Assembly: GCA_041689775.1 (NCBI GenBank)
Contig: JBDNFP010000193.1
Location: 7,177 to 71,176 of the forward strand
DNA length: 64,000 nt
From: JBDNFP01 sp041689775
GTDB lineage: Bacteria; Bacteroidota; Bacteroidia; Cytophagales; Spirosomataceae
Direction of reading: 5' to 3'
Within the stretch, counting starts at the first letter, position 1; every line of letters starts with the position of its first letter. Below, one piece after another: positions 43,070 through 53,168 of this stretch. Below the pieces are notes generated by a model that did no database searches, had not been told where the DNA came from, and worked only from the letters and a program-made list of their open reading frames with translations. Made by a program: the position numbers and the translations under genes.

Positions 43070-43966
43070 ATGCAAAGACGACAATTCCTCCAAGCCTCGG
43101 CCCTAACAGGCTTAACCATATTGAATAGTAAATCTCTCCTCGCCCAGCTGTTGGCCGAAGATCCTTACAAAATGCAGGACCTCCGTGGTGGAGTAGGTAT
43201 ATTTACCGAACGTGGGGGTACGATTGCCTACCTGATCAACAAGGACGGAATAGCCGTGGTGGATACGCAGTTCCCGGAGCAGTCTACGCATCTGATCGAA
43301 GCCTTGAAGAAGAAAGGAGAACAACCCATACAGTACCTTATTAACACCCACCACCACGGCGACCACTCGGGTGGAAATATTTCCTTTAAAGGCATAGCCC
43401 AAAACGTGGTAGCGCACGTAAACTCGGCCGCTAACCAGCGCAGCGTGGCCGAAAAACAAAACGCGGTGGATAAGAATCTATTTCCTGATACGATCTACAC
43501 TAAAAAATGGAAACAAAAAGTTGGCAATGAGAGTATCCGGATGCACTACTTCGGAGCGGGCCATACGGACGGAGACAGCATCGTCCACTTCGAGAATACC
43601 AATATCGCCCACATGGGTGACCTACTTTTTAACGGACGCTATCCTTTCATAGATGCCACCGCCGGAGCCAGCGTAACCAGTTGGGTGAAGGTACTCGATA
43701 AGACCCTCAAAACGTTTGACAAGGATACTCTTTTTGTGTTTGGTCACGCTTTTGATCCCGAAAAGATCACCGGTGGTCAAGAAGAGATAAAGCTCTTTAA
43801 GGATTATCTGGAAAAGCTATTGGTTTACGTTGGTAAGGAAATCAAAGCTGGGAAAACCAAAGAAGAGATTTTACTAACCAAGAATATTCCGGGCGTAACC
43901 TACATGCAGGGAGCCGGCATTGAACGCAGCCTAAGCCCTACCTACGATGAATTGGTAAAAGGCTAG
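43070..43966 (+). CDS. Exported MBL-fold metallo-hydrolase
   Basis: 298 residues. The N-terminus MQRRQFLQASALTGL is a Tat-like signal (RRQFLQ). The metal site has YLINTHHHGDHSGGN near residue 95 (HxHxDH), FGAGHTDGDSIVHF near 167 and VFGHAFD near 225. This is a B3-like or quinoprotein relay-like metallo-beta-lactamase fold. Substrate unknown. Followed by its own hairpin terminator. Confidence 0.85.
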   Translation: MQRRQFLQASALTGLTILNSKSLLAQLLAEDPYKMQDLRGGVGIFTERGGTIAYLINKDGIAVVDTQFPEQSTHLIEALKKKGEQPIQYLINTHHHGDHSGGNISFKGIAQNVVAHVNSAANQRSVAEKQNAVDKNLFPDTIYTKKWKQKVGNESIRMHYFGAGHTDGDSIVHFENTNIAHMGDLLFNGRYPFIDATAGASVTSWVKVLDKTLKTFDKDTLFVFGHAFDPEKITGGQEEIKLFKDYLEKLLVYVGKEIKAGKTKEEILLTKNIPGVTYMQGAGIERSLSPTYDELVKG

Positions 43967-43998
43967 AGGAAACCTGCGAAACCTACTACATGTTGTAG

Positions 43999-44048
43999 AT
44001 GGGAGTAATCTGAGAGATATCTCTGACATGCTCCCATTTCTTGTTTTT
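43999..44048 (+). terminator. Terminator after MBL hydrolase
   Basis: ATGGGAG (43999-44005) and CTCCCAT (44031-44037) enclose a second stem AGAG-AT-AT-CTCT; T-rich sequence follows (TTCTTGTTTTT). Confidence 0.65.
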
Positions 44049-44074
44049 GAACCACCATAATAATCACAAACTTC

Positions 44075-45144
44075 ATGGAAAATATCCTATTTTCTCCTTT
44101 ACAGATTCGAGGGGTAGAGTTTAGAAACCGCATTGGGGTATCGCCCATGTGTATGTACAGCAGCATCGACGGGTTTGCCAACGACTGGCACTTAGTACAT
44201 TTAGGTAGCCGGGCCGTGGGTGGTGCGGGGTTGGTATTCACCGAAGCTACCGCCATTACTCCCGAAGGTAGAATCACCCCCAATGACCTCGGTATCTGGA
44301 AAGATGAACACATCAGCTTTTTGAAAAGAATCACGGCATTTATTCAAGAACACGGGGCCGTGGCGGGCATTCAGTTAGCTCACGCCGGCCGGAAGGCCAG
44401 CACCCAACGGCCCTGGGAAGGAGGACAGCCTTTACCTGCCGATCACCCGGATGCCTGGAAAACCGTTGGCCCGAGCGCGCTCCCTTTTTCTGAGACATCA
44501 CCTACCCCGAAAGAACTAACTACGGACGACATAAAGACCATCGTTCACAAATTCCAGGGCGCTGCCACAAGGGCTTTAAAAGCCGGATTTAAGGTCGTGG
44601 AAATTCATGCCGCTCACGGCTATCTACTGCACGAATTCTTATCGCCCATCAGTAATAAGCGCACCGATCAGTACGGTGGCAATTTTGAGAACCGAATCAG
44701 GATTGTGGTAGAAATAACCGAGGCTATCCGACAGGTATGGCCGCAGGAGCTTCCTTTATTCATGCGCATTTCGGCCACGGACTGGACCGAAGGCGGCTGG
44801 AACGCCGATGACTCCGTTGCTTTGGCCAAAGAACTCATACCACACGGCATAGATTTGATCGACTGCTCAACGGGAGGAAATATAGCGCAGGCGCAAATTC
44901 CGGTGGGGCCCGGCTACCAGTACCTTTCGCAGAAAAAGTAAAGAAAGAAGCGGGTATTAAAACAGCAGCCGTCGGAATTATCGTGGAAGCAGACCAAGCT
45001 AATGCAATCATTACCGAGGGTAGAGCTGATATGGTATTCATGGCCCGGGAGTTTTTGCGTGATCCCTACTTCCCACTGTACGCCGCTAAACAATTAGATG
45101 AGGATATAGCCTGGCCGTTGCAGTACGTTCGTGCTAAGAGGTAG
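44075..45144 (+). pseudogene. Old Yellow Enzyme (YqjM/NamA-like), frameshifted near end
   Basis: NADH:flavin oxidoreductase. The intact frame 44075-44941 gives 288 residues: ENILFSPLQIRGVEFRNRIGVSPMCMYS, AGIQLAHAGRKAS near 105 and IHAAHGYLLHEFLSPISNKR near 178 with the substrate His pair. It then shifts. After GPGYQ the expected VPFAEKVKKEAGIKTAAVGI is found one frame over, continuing to GRADMVFMAREFLRDPYFPL and ending at TAG 45142-45144. One missing G where CAG meets TACC (44917-44921) explains it. Restored length is about 356 residues. The lost part holds the FMN phosphate loop, so the truncated form should be inactive. Reduces activated C=C bonds. Confidence 0.85.
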
Positions 45145-45152
45145 TAATTCAA

Positions 45153-45188
45153 TCCCAATCTGACAAGTTTTAAAACCTGTTAGGTTGG
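45153..45188. repeat. Degenerate CCTGACAGG-type palindrome
   Basis: CCCAATCTGACAAGTTTT followed by AAAACCTGTTAGGTTGGG: a 36-base dyad with three non-matching pairs. It shares the CTGACAgGTTTT core with the perfect palindrome at 6200-6232. It lies between the convergent Old Yellow Enzyme gene and sprA and may serve as terminator for either. Confidence 0.65.
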
Positions 45189-45196
45189 GCATTTTC

Positions 45197-48100
45197 CTAC
45201 TCCGCCAAATTGAATTTCACCTGCACCCCGCCCGCGGTGGTAGAACGATAGAACGAATTGGACACCAAAGGATCATTGAAGGTACGATCGAAATAGAATT
45301 GCAGACTGAGGCGATTACTCACGACGTAGTTGACCGTGGGCCGAAGCTGGAAGTTGATATTACCCGCAATCGGGATATTCTGCCCGTCAAACTTCCGCTG
45401 AATTGAACGGGTATCACGGAAAGACAATCCGACCTGCACCGTCAAATCATTTTTCAGTTTCTTTTTGACTCCATTCACCTTAAACGGTATGGGCACATTG
45501 TTCTTCGTGAAGCCAATACTGATCGTCAAATCCTGATTGAATAACTCCGCTACCTGCGAGTTGGATAAGTTTAACGCCACCGTGCGATCACGGTTGTAGT
45601 CGATACGGCCCGTGATCCTGCTTTGGGTACGGAAATTAATTCCAATCAGTGGGGAGAACTTCTCGGACATCGTGATAGTGCTCATCACGAATACCGGTAC
45701 GTACTGCCCCAGGTAGTTACTACGCCCCGAGAGCGGATAGCCCGTCACGGCCAGATTCACGTAGAGCGATTCGTAGTCCAGCGAAGAAGTAAAATTGCCC
45801 ACGCTATAATTGGAAATATAATTGTGCGTCAGCGTAAAAGAACTGAATATCTTCTTGAAAGGGGCCAACTGCGATAAGCCATTGTAGTCAACCCGCCAGT
45901 TAGGCATCGGGAAACCGAGGAAGGGCGATACCTTCACCGTCTCGGGGTCCTTGCCGGTATAGGCAGCAAAGAAGGCCGGAATCAGTACGTCCTGCGAGTT
46001 TTCGTTGTATTCTCCGCCGCTACCATTCTCGGAATTGAGTCGTTGACGAAGAATCTCGCGGTAGCTCCGAAAACGATCATAAACGGGGGAGCTATTGTCC
46101 CGGTTCACTTTGGCAAAGGCCGTCCGGAACGACATGAACGACATACTGAACTGACCGTTCCGCACCGGACTCTGACTAATGAAGTTTCCACCGGGTTCTT
46201 CCGGTCGGTAGAACTCCTGATAGGCATCCTGCCGGGTCAGTCGCCCTTCAATCTGCATTCTAAAATCCTTGAAGGGTTCCAGGGTCGTTCGAAAATTGAA
46301 ATTTTTCTGAATGGTCTGCTGAAACGGCTGATTCTGTACCGTACTGGACGTAATCCAGCCGTTATTGGCTGCCTTCACGTGAATCAGCCTATCCTGACTA
46401 CCCAACACAAAGGGCAGACCGGGGGCGTTGGCATCATCGAGACCAAAGTACCTAGGCGTGCGGAGATAACCCGGCAAGGCCGTTGTTTCTAAAACGGTAT
46501 AGCTTACATTGATGCCACGAACGGTCATCAGTACCCGGGCGATGTTTTTAAGTACTTTACTCGGTGGTGGTGGTAACTCTTCTATATCTCCGGGGCTACG
46601 GGCAAAATTCTTTTTCCGCTGCGAAGGCGAGTTAGCAAAGCGCAGGTATTTCAGCTTATTGTACAGAGCAACGAAGTCTACGCGGCCACTAATGCCTCGC
46701 TCGCGGCTGTTCCGGATAATATTACCAAACGGTATTCCCAGCGAATCTTTGATCCCGAGTGCATTAGCCTGAAAATTATACGCTATGGTATGGTTATAAT
46801 CGGCGGTCATCCAGTCGGTAAGCGGAAGTTTATCCAACGGTAATCGGTACGTAAACCGAATCCGCTGATCAAAATTCTTGATCCGGCCTAGTTTCTTAAA
46901 ATTACTCCACAAGGAATCCTGTTTTACCTCCGTATTGATATCCCCCATGGGCTCATCGATAATAGCATTGGCTACGGTATTATAGCTCAGTACGATATTC
47001 TTTGTCAGGTTCCAGGTAAGGTCATAATACCGATTAAACCAGAAATACTTTTCGTAGAACGGTTCCATACCCGACGTCGTCAGATCTGAGTTACGCAGTT
47101 GGGTCTTGGTAAAGCTGCGATCTACGTCCGTTCTTAGCGATACGGAAGAAGGCAGTAACGTCAGGTTGAAATCTTTCACAAAACCCAGATAACGGCTTTC
47201 GGTCTGCCATTTACGGAACGGTTCAAAGGCCTTCGGCTGGGAGGTATAGGTATAGGCTACGCCCCCGCGGTACATTCTCTGGGAGTACTCGTCCGTCAGA
47301 ATATTCGTTCTTTTTAAGTCACTGAAAGCGTAGGTAAACGATAAATTTTCAAAGTCATAAAAATGGTTCTTTGCTCCTTGCTTTGTTTTTACCTTCCGGA
47401 CGTTGGACAAGTTGATACCCCGCCGCACGGAGTTGTCCTCCACCAGCCTGCGGTATCGATCTCGTTCTTCGGCGTTGTCCAAATTTTCTAGTGAAGTAGT
47501 CAGGGGCATGTCCGGATCCAGTGGATTAAAGTGCGGACTTATTCGGCGGTTGTCGTAGTTGATGTACAGTGGTATACTGAACCCCCACTGCTGCGGCAGT
47601 AGTTTATCCACCGCAATGTTGGATGAAATACCAAACTCGGTGGTGGTAGAGCGGGCCCGCTCCCCAATCCGCATCTGCACACCACCAAAGCCAAATGTCT
47701 CCACCCTACCCGATGCCGTCACGGTGGCAAAATCAGCCAACTTAGCGTTCAGCTGAGCAATAGCCGCCTCGCCCGAGGTTTCATCAAAGCCTTCCACGTG
47801 CATTTCGTTTACCCACACGCAAAAACTCTTCGAGCGTTCATCCGGTGTCTTTGGATTTCGTACCCCAATCATCAGTACGCGCACCGCACTCAGGTCAGGG
47901 TTTCCGACCACCGTCACCTTGTAGCGGCCATCAGCCGTCATGATGGAATAGGGTAAACTGATCGCGCTGTTCTCACTACGGTTTCGCTGTGACTTAGCCC
48001 TGATCAATTCATCAAAAGCAACATTAAGCTCATTTTCCAGGGGCCATACCTCTTCGGATTGGCTTATATTTTCTGGCGTTGCCCGTAAGTTGGCCACTTC

Positions 48101-49513
48101 TATTTCGTAATAGTTTTGGGTAAGGTCGGTACCAAGGCGTAAAAAGCCCCCTACCTGCCCACTCTCGTTGTCGTCGTTGTGCATGTGGATATACATGCGT
48201 AGTCTTTTCCGGAATTGCAGATCAAGATTTACGTTCTTGAATACCGCTCTCGAATCGCCGTCGCGAAGGTTCGTCACGCACAAGCTCATGGATTGCTCAT
48301 TGAGCTGGAAATTACCCGCCGGCTGAGTAAAGTCTTGGTCCCGTTTCCAACCCGGAGGTACGGCGTATACGTATTTCTTGTTAGAATTATTGGCCTGGCT
48401 ATTTTCTTCGATACTTACGGTACCAACCGTAAACTGCGCATCGTACGGCTCAGGTACTTCCTGCAAACCAGGCGAGTCCAAGTCAGACAAGTACTTGCGG
48501 TACTGCTGCCCCACCATCTGTAGTTGCGCAAAACGAAGAACAACGGGCTGCTCAAAGTCGGTCAGGTATACCCGGATAAAACGGATGGATTTAAAGCCAT
48601 TGATCTGCCCTACCTTACGGGTAAACTCCCGCACCGGCATCCGGAATAAGTACCAGTTAGCTCCGTTTGCTACCGTTTTATCAACGATATGCCCCTGGCC
48701 TATTTCCAGTCGATTGGGTTTCAGGTTAATTTCGTATTCGTAGTAAGCTTCATTGTCGTTGATGGTATTATCTACGTTTAAATCTTCCGCATCCGGGATA
48801 TTGGTTGCCGCAGGAGTAACGGTGTTATTGCTATTGGTGGCGGTGCTTTCGGGGGAGTTACCTTCCATTCCAAGGTAATCCTTATAACGTTCCAGAATCT
48901 TCTTATCTGCTGCGTCCAGTTCAGCACCCAGATAAAACTGAAAATCATCTCCGGAGGGGTCAGCCAGAATTCGTTCTCTTGCCGCAGCTGTGAGGATAGC
49001 CGGAAGGCGGTCCAGAAATCTTTCCTTAAAGTAACGACGCTCGTCATCGTTGACCAAACCGTCAAGGCCGATATCTTGCTTCGCGCGCGCGCCCGGCTCA
49101 TTGCTGAACGCATTGATCAGGAACTGCTGCTTCGAAACCCGTCCCCAGGCTGTGCTGTCAACATTCACGCCCGGTTTTATCGGACCTACCGGTAATCCGT
49201 TTTCAAAATTGTACCGACCATCTTTTATTACGTCTTCTGATATATCACCGAGGTTAAATACCAGCTTACCGCCCGTTGTATTATTTTTATTTTCGATACC
49301 GTCGCGCACGACTCCGTTTACCCCTCCAATGAACGGGTCCATCATCCAGAACTCGATGTTTTCAATGTTGGCGTTATCAAAGTCAATATCGGAAGTTACC
49401 GCCCGGGTAATAGCCCCAAAGTTGCGGCGCGCGTCCTTCAAGCGCCCGTCCTGATCCAAGTCTACGTTGTAATTGTACATACCCCGTTCTCTGGGGTAGT
49501 AGGCTATATCCAA
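45197..49513 (-). CDS. sprA: SprA, C-terminal 60 percent (after in-frame stop)
   Basis: 1438 residues from a TTG at 49513; in the same frame as the N-terminal part and separated from it by one TAG and six further codons. It contains the SprA-type repeats of strands that make the very large 36-strand outer membrane barrel, for example LDIAYYPRERGMYNYN at its start, FSYAFSDLKRTN-like LSFTYAFSDLKRTNIL and DWMTADYNHTIAYNFQANAL, and ends in the barrel strand GGVQVKFNLAE. Family proteins are near 2400 residues; the two parts plus the stop codon give 2393. Function: the T9SS translocon pore in the outer membrane. Confidence 0.88.
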   Translation of the reverse strand: MDIAYYPRERGMYNYNVDLDQDGRLKDARRNFGAITRAVTSDIDFDNANIENIEFWMMDPFIGGVNGVVRDGIENKNNTTGGKLVFNLGDISEDVIKDGRYNFENGLPVGPIKPGVNVDSTAWGRVSKQQFLINAFSNEPGARAKQDIGLDGLVNDDERRYFKERFLDRLPAILTAAARERILADPSGDDFQFYLGAELDAADKKILERYKDYLGMEGNSPESTATNSNNTVTPAATNIPDAEDLNVDNTINDNEAYYEYEINLKPNRLEIGQGHIVDKTVANGANWYLFRMPVREFTRKVGQINGFKSIRFIRVYLTDFEQPVVLRFAQLQMVGQQYRKYLSDLDSPGLQEVPEPYDAQFTVGTVSIEENSQANNSNKKYVYAVPPGWKRDQDFTQPAGNFQLNEQSMSLCVTNLRDGDSRAVFKNVNLDLQFRKRLRMYIHMHNDDNESGQVGGFLRLGTDLTQNYYEIEVANLRATPENISQSEEVWPLENELNVAFDELIRAKSQRNRSENSAISLPYSIMTADGRYKVTVVGNPDLSAVRVLMIGVRNPKTPDERSKSFCVWVNEMHVEGFDETSGEAAIAQLNAKLADFATVTASGRVETFGFGGVQMRIGERARSTTTEFGISSNIAVDKLLPQQWGFSIPLYINYDNRRISPHFNPLDPDMPLTTSLENLDNAEERDRYRRLVEDNSVRRGINLSNVRKVKTKQGAKNHFYDFENLSFTYAFSDLKRTNILTDEYSQRMYRGGVAYTYTSQPKAFEPFRKWQTESRYLGFVKDFNLTLLPSSVSLRTDVDRSFTKTQLRNSDLTTSGMEPFYEKYFWFNRYYDLTWNLTKNIVLSYNTVANAIIDEPMGDINTEVKQDSLWSNFKKLGRIKNFDQRIRFTYRLPLDKLPLTDWMTADYNHTIAYNFQANALGIKDSLGIPFGNIIRNSRERGISGRVDFVALYNKLKYLRFANSPSQRKKNFARSPGDIEELPPPPSKVLKNIARVLMTVRGINVSYTVLETTALPGYLRTPRYFGLDDANAPGLPFVLGSQDRLIHVKAANNGWITSSTVQNQPFQQTIQKNFNFRTTLEPFKDFRMQIEGRLTRQDAYQEFYRPEEPGGNFISQSPVRNGQFSMSFMSFRTAFAKVNRDNSSPVYDRFRSYREILRQRLNSENGSGGEYNENSQDVLIPAFFAAYTGKDPETVKVSPFLGFPMPNWRVDYNGLSQLAPFKKIFSSFTLTHNYISNYSVGNFTSSLDYESLYVNLAVTGYPLSGRSNYLGQYVPVFVMSTITMSEKFSPLIGINFRTQSRITGRIDYNRDRTVALNLSNSQVAELFNQDLTISIGFTKNNVPIPFKVNGVKKKLKNDLTVQVGLSFRDTRSIQRKFDGQNIPIAGNINFQLRPTVNYVVSNRLSLQFYFDRTFNDPLVSNSFYRSTTAGGVQVKFNLAE

Positions 49514-49531
49514 AATACTCTGGGGTAGGTT

Positions 49532-52378
49532 CTACGGTGGTACCGAGCGACCAGGAAACAAATCTCGAGGGTAGAAGAGTCGTTCGTAGTAATTTTGGAG
49601 TACTTCATCGGTAATGGTTGGAGGCCGCAGCGATCCGCCACCAACACCTAGCCCGGTAAAACCAAAAATATTATCCACGGTATATGCGGCAATCTTAGCC
49701 CTTTTGAAACCAAATTCAAGCGGGTTATCGGGGGTGCCCTGTGGGTACTGCTGAGGCGTTGCGCCCAAACGCCAGCGGGTAGGCTGACGGGTAAGATCAT
49801 AGATGGTACGGGTGGCTTCAAAGTCATCGACCAGCGAACGGTTATTGACTCGAGGAGCTACCCCAGGGAAAATTTTGGCAACCTCCCCCTTAAACTGAAT
49901 ACTAGATGGCTCTTTGGTCTGAATCAGCGGAAGCTTATCGAGCCACTTGGTCAGGAAGGGCGCATCTTTCCGAATGTTGGCGTCAAATCCCAGAATGGTA
50001 TTATTGGTAGGCTCGTTACCAATGGCAACCCGGGTCAAAAAACCAGCGGGCGTCTCCCGGTGCCGCATGGCGGTCATACCAATGCTGATATCATTATTCA
50101 CCAGGTAGTCAAGACGAGTACCCACCAAAGTTCTGATCTGATTATTAAACATATCAGGCCGTTCAAACTCTATGATGATTTCTCTTCCGGAGTTCAGAAC
50201 GCTTGGATTGATCAACCGTACTCTACCAATCTGCGCTTCTACGATAAAGTCCTGACCCGCCGCCAACGACACCCCGCCGGCCGTTACGGTGACCGATTGC
50301 TCCGAAACACCAAAAGGTAGCTGCACGTCGGTACCACCAGCCGACTGATAGGCTCCTTTGAGATAAAACTTATTGCGTTCCGATACCTGTTGAGCATCGA
50401 TCAGCGTGGTGCGGTACAGCTCGTTAAATACGTACTTATTTTTCAGTATATCCTCATCCGCATCAAAATACTTGGCGAGGTTGGAGCCAAAAGGTTCCAG
50501 TACCGGGAAGAACACCCGACCCGTACGCGGATCAATAGTAATCCCTTCCACAAAGTCGAAGTTACCATCCGGTTGGAGATCATTGACGGGGTTAAGTCGG
50601 TCAAGTCCTACAACCCGGAGCAATGGTTTATTTTGCAGATTTCGGCCTTCCTGCAAATTGGGATTATCAATACCCGTCAGGTCATCTTTGTATATTACCC
50701 GTAGCTGAAAACCATGTTTATCAATTTGGTTAGTGCCTAATGAATACACGTTTTTCATCATCAGGTTCCACATCGGAAGCTGCGTGTTATTCCGGATCGT
50801 AGATGACTTCAATAGTTTAAGCGCAATAACTTCGTCATCGCGGCGGTTCTGATAATCTTCGGTAAGCTCCCCTACTTTGTACGCCCGCCCGTTGAGGCTA
50901 TACTCATAGGCGACGGCCAAGACCTCGTCATTACGAAGGGGTACTGTAAGTGAGATATATCCAAGCTGAGGGTTGTACTTATATTCGCGTTCTTCAATCA
51001 ATCGTTTGGCTCCACGTAGCAATTCAAAATCTATGCTTTTCTGCAACCCAAGCTGAGAGCTAAGTTCAAAGTTGGTCCGGTCTACCTGCCGAAATCCATC
51101 ATTATCTCTCAGGCTCTGGTACAGCCCGTTCGTTTCGTTTCCGGCGGGCTGCCTGGGGCTTATCGGTTGCAGGTTGGGATTAGCCGTGTTGTAAGGAGAG
51201 GGTTCTCCCAAGTCCGTGAAAGCCGCCAGGTTTCGGAGTGATTCAGTTGTTGTGGTACGGTTGGTTACGTATACCTCCAAGCGGGTGATTGCAATACCTG
51301 ACGTAATCATCGGCAGGTTTTTCAGCGCACTTTCGTACTGATTTCTAAAATACTGAGAGAGAAAGAAATGACGATTTTCATCATAGTTATCAACCCGAAT
51401 TTCAAAATCCTTGGTCTGAGCCCCGCCACGCAGTACAATTCTTTCTTTACGGGAGCGTTGCTGAGAGGCCACCACGGTAGCATTGAGCTTTCCGAACTGA
51501 AATTCCGTTTTCAATCCAAATAGATTCTGAACGCCCGGAATCAACTGACTGTTTAGGGCCCAGCTGATATTTCCTGCTTCTATTTTCCGCACCAAGCTTT
51601 CCTCGGGTGCTTTGTAGTTAAGTTTTAAGGCGTTTTCAAAGTTAAAACTAGCCTTCGTATCAAAGTTGGTAAGGAAGCCCATCCGGTCGCCCAGATTTGC
51701 GTTGAAGTTGATGTTGATCTGTTCATTGAAGATAAAGTTAGTGTTCCGCCTTTGCCGAACGGGTACCGCCGGGTTATCGATAAACTGATGCAAGACTCCA
51801 AAGTCAAGTGCCACAAATCCATTGGGCTTAAAGTCCATGAAGCTATCCCCAAACAACTTATCCAGGGCTGGTGGCAGATCAAGCTTTGGTAGTAAACCCC
51901 TGCCCCCCATGGCGCTTTTACCGTCCAGCCGGGCCGAATACTCTCGCATCAATGATTCAAACGCCCGTTGACCCTGCACTTCGTTGTACTCCGACAGGCT
52001 CAAACTTTCGGTTGGCCTATACTCCAGACTTCCTTTGGGGGTGATAATATCTTCCGAAATCACCACCTTCCCCATGCTGTCCAGGCGGATCGTGGTGGTA
52101 ATATTTTTAGGATCTTTCAGGTAGATTGAAGAGCGGGGCCGAGGCTCTGAGAAGCGATTACGGTAATAATCCTGCCAGCGAATGATCGCACTTCTACCCG
52201 ATTTTTTTAATGCTTCACCCGTGGTATCAGTACCGGTTGTATCCATTTCGTAGGTCACAAGAGGACCTGCATCTCCCGAAGGTGGAGGTGTGAAACCACC
52301 CGTAGCGCTGGCAAGGACATATGCCCCGGCTGTGATGGTAAGAGTACGAAAAAGAAATTGGTAAATAGTTCCTGACAA
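49532..52378 (-). CDS. sprA: SprA, N-terminal 40 percent (ends at in-frame TAG)
   Basis: 948 residues, with signal-like N-terminus (FLFRTLTITAGAYVLASA), then SprA strands such as NINFNANLGDRMGFLTNFDTKASF and ALKLNYKAPEESLVRKIEAGNISW. It ends ERLFYPRDLFPGRSVPP, then TAG (49534-49532), and the frame continues NLPQSILDIAYYPRERG, exactly as in uninterrupted homologues. A CAG (Gln) to TAG change is the simplest account. It lies 113 bases downstream of ruvA, as in other Bacteroidota. If the stop is real, no working translocon is made from this copy. Confidence 0.88.
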   Translation of the reverse strand: MSGTIYQFLFRTLTITAGAYVLASATGGFTPPPSGDAGPLVTYEMDTTGTDTTGEALKKSGRSAIIRWQDYYRNRFSEPRPRSSIYLKDPKNITTTIRLDSMGKVVISEDIITPKGSLEYRPTESLSLSEYNEVQGQRAFESLMREYSARLDGKSAMGGRGLLPKLDLPPALDKLFGDSFMDFKPNGFVALDFGVLHQFIDNPAVPVRQRRNTNFIFNEQININFNANLGDRMGFLTNFDTKASFNFENALKLNYKAPEESLVRKIEAGNISWALNSQLIPGVQNLFGLKTEFQFGKLNATVVASQQRSRKERIVLRGGAQTKDFEIRVDNYDENRHFFLSQYFRNQYESALKNLPMITSGIAITRLEVYVTNRTTTTESLRNLAAFTDLGEPSPYNTANPNLQPISPRQPAGNETNGLYQSLRDNDGFRQVDRTNFELSSQLGLQKSIDFELLRGAKRLIEEREYKYNPQLGYISLTVPLRNDEVLAVAYEYSLNGRAYKVGELTEDYQNRRDDEVIALKLLKSSTIRNNTQLPMWNLMMKNVYSLGTNQIDKHGFQLRVIYKDDLTGIDNPNLQEGRNLQNKPLLRVVGLDRLNPVNDLQPDGNFDFVEGITIDPRTGRVFFPVLEPFGSNLAKYFDADEDILKNKYVFNELYRTTLIDAQQVSERNKFYLKGAYQSAGGTDVQLPFGVSEQSVTVTAGGVSLAAGQDFIVEAQIGRVRLINPSVLNSGREIIIEFERPDMFNNQIRTLVGTRLDYLVNNDISIGMTAMRHRETPAGFLTRVAIGNEPTNNTILGFDANIRKDAPFLTKWLDKLPLIQTKEPSSIQFKGEVAKIFPGVAPRVNNRSLVDDFEATRTIYDLTRQPTRWRLGATPQQYPQGTPDNPLEFGFKRAKIAAYTVDNIFGFTGLGVGGGSLRPPTITDEVLQNYYERLFYPRDLFPGRSVPP

Positions 52379-52491
52379 AGCCTATGACACTTGGTTAAAG
52401 AGGGTCCGGTTAGTTAACCTGTCTTGTGCTATGCACAAAACGGCTAAAACCTTGCCAATATTCTATCGGGAAGGTAAAAATAAATCCAAAC

Positions 52492-53085
52492 TCAGCGAAG
52501 GGCAAACTTAATCAACTGCTCCACGGTAAGGTCATTGCCTTCCCGCTTGATGATCAAATCCAGACTTTTCTCGGCGGTGGGCTTGGGAATACCCAGGGTA
52601 ATTAACGCAGCAAGTGCCTCGCTACGCACCTGATTACCCGAAACACTACCACCCAGAAAGGGCACCGGCGAGGTCAGAGATTCTTTGCGCATTTTATCTT
52701 TAAGTTCAAGAATAACCCGTTGTGCCGTCTTGGAGCCAATTCCTTTCATGGATTGTACTACTTTCACATCCTCGTTCATAATGGCGTGCCTGATCTCCGA
52801 GGAAGACAATGACGAGAGCATTACCAAGGCCGTGGCCGGTCCTACCCCCGATATTCCAACGAGGTCCAGAAATAGTGTTTTTTCATCGAGCTCGCCAAAT
52901 CCAAACAAAACATGAGCATCTTCCCGGATGTTCAAAAATGTAAACAACTTGGCTTTCTGACCCGGCTCCGGTAAAGCCGAATAGGTTTGCAGTGATATAC
53001 GAACTTCGTAACCAACTCCGTGCGCTTCAATGATGGCATAAGCCGGATCTTTGTATGCGAGTTTCCCTTCTACGTAAGCAATCAT
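52492..53085 (-). CDS. ruvA: Holliday junction helicase subunit RuvA
   Basis: 197 residues, standard length. Domain I (OB fold) opens MIAYVEGKLAYKDPAYAIIEAHGVGYEVRIS; domain II has the two helix-hairpin-helix motifs LVGISGVGPATALVMLS and VQSMKGIGSKTAQRVILELKDK; domain III is the RuvB-binding tail with EALAALITLGIPKPTAEKSL. It binds four-way junctions and loads RuvB for branch migration. First gene of the ruvA-sprA unit. Confidence 0.95.
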   Translation of the reverse strand: MIAYVEGKLAYKDPAYAIIEAHGVGYEVRISLQTYSALPEPGQKAKLFTFLNIREDAHVLFGFGELDEKTLFLDLVGISGVGPATALVMLSSLSSSEIRHAIMNEDVKVVQSMKGIGSKTAQRVILELKDKMRKESLTSPVPFLGGSVSGNQVRSEALAALITLGIPKPTAEKSLDLIIKREGNDLTVEQLIKFALR

Positions 53086-53122
53086 TCAAGTACTGTTTTT
53101 TTGGTAAAATAGTCACAAAAAT

Positions 53123-53148
53123 ACCACCCACAATACATTGCGGGTGGT
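53123..53148 (-). terminator. Terminator of the LysM transglycosylase gene
   Basis: Minus-strand ACCACCCGCAAT, GT, ATTGTGGGTGGT: twelve pairs with one G-U, followed by ATTTTTG. It separates the transglycosylase from ruvA. Confidence 0.85.
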
Positions 53149-53168
53149 AACTAAAATTTGTCGTACGA

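Noticed and set aside
45197..52378. sprA as two separate natural genes
   Set aside because: Both parts are in one frame, the second has no credible start, and family members are one chain of about this total length.
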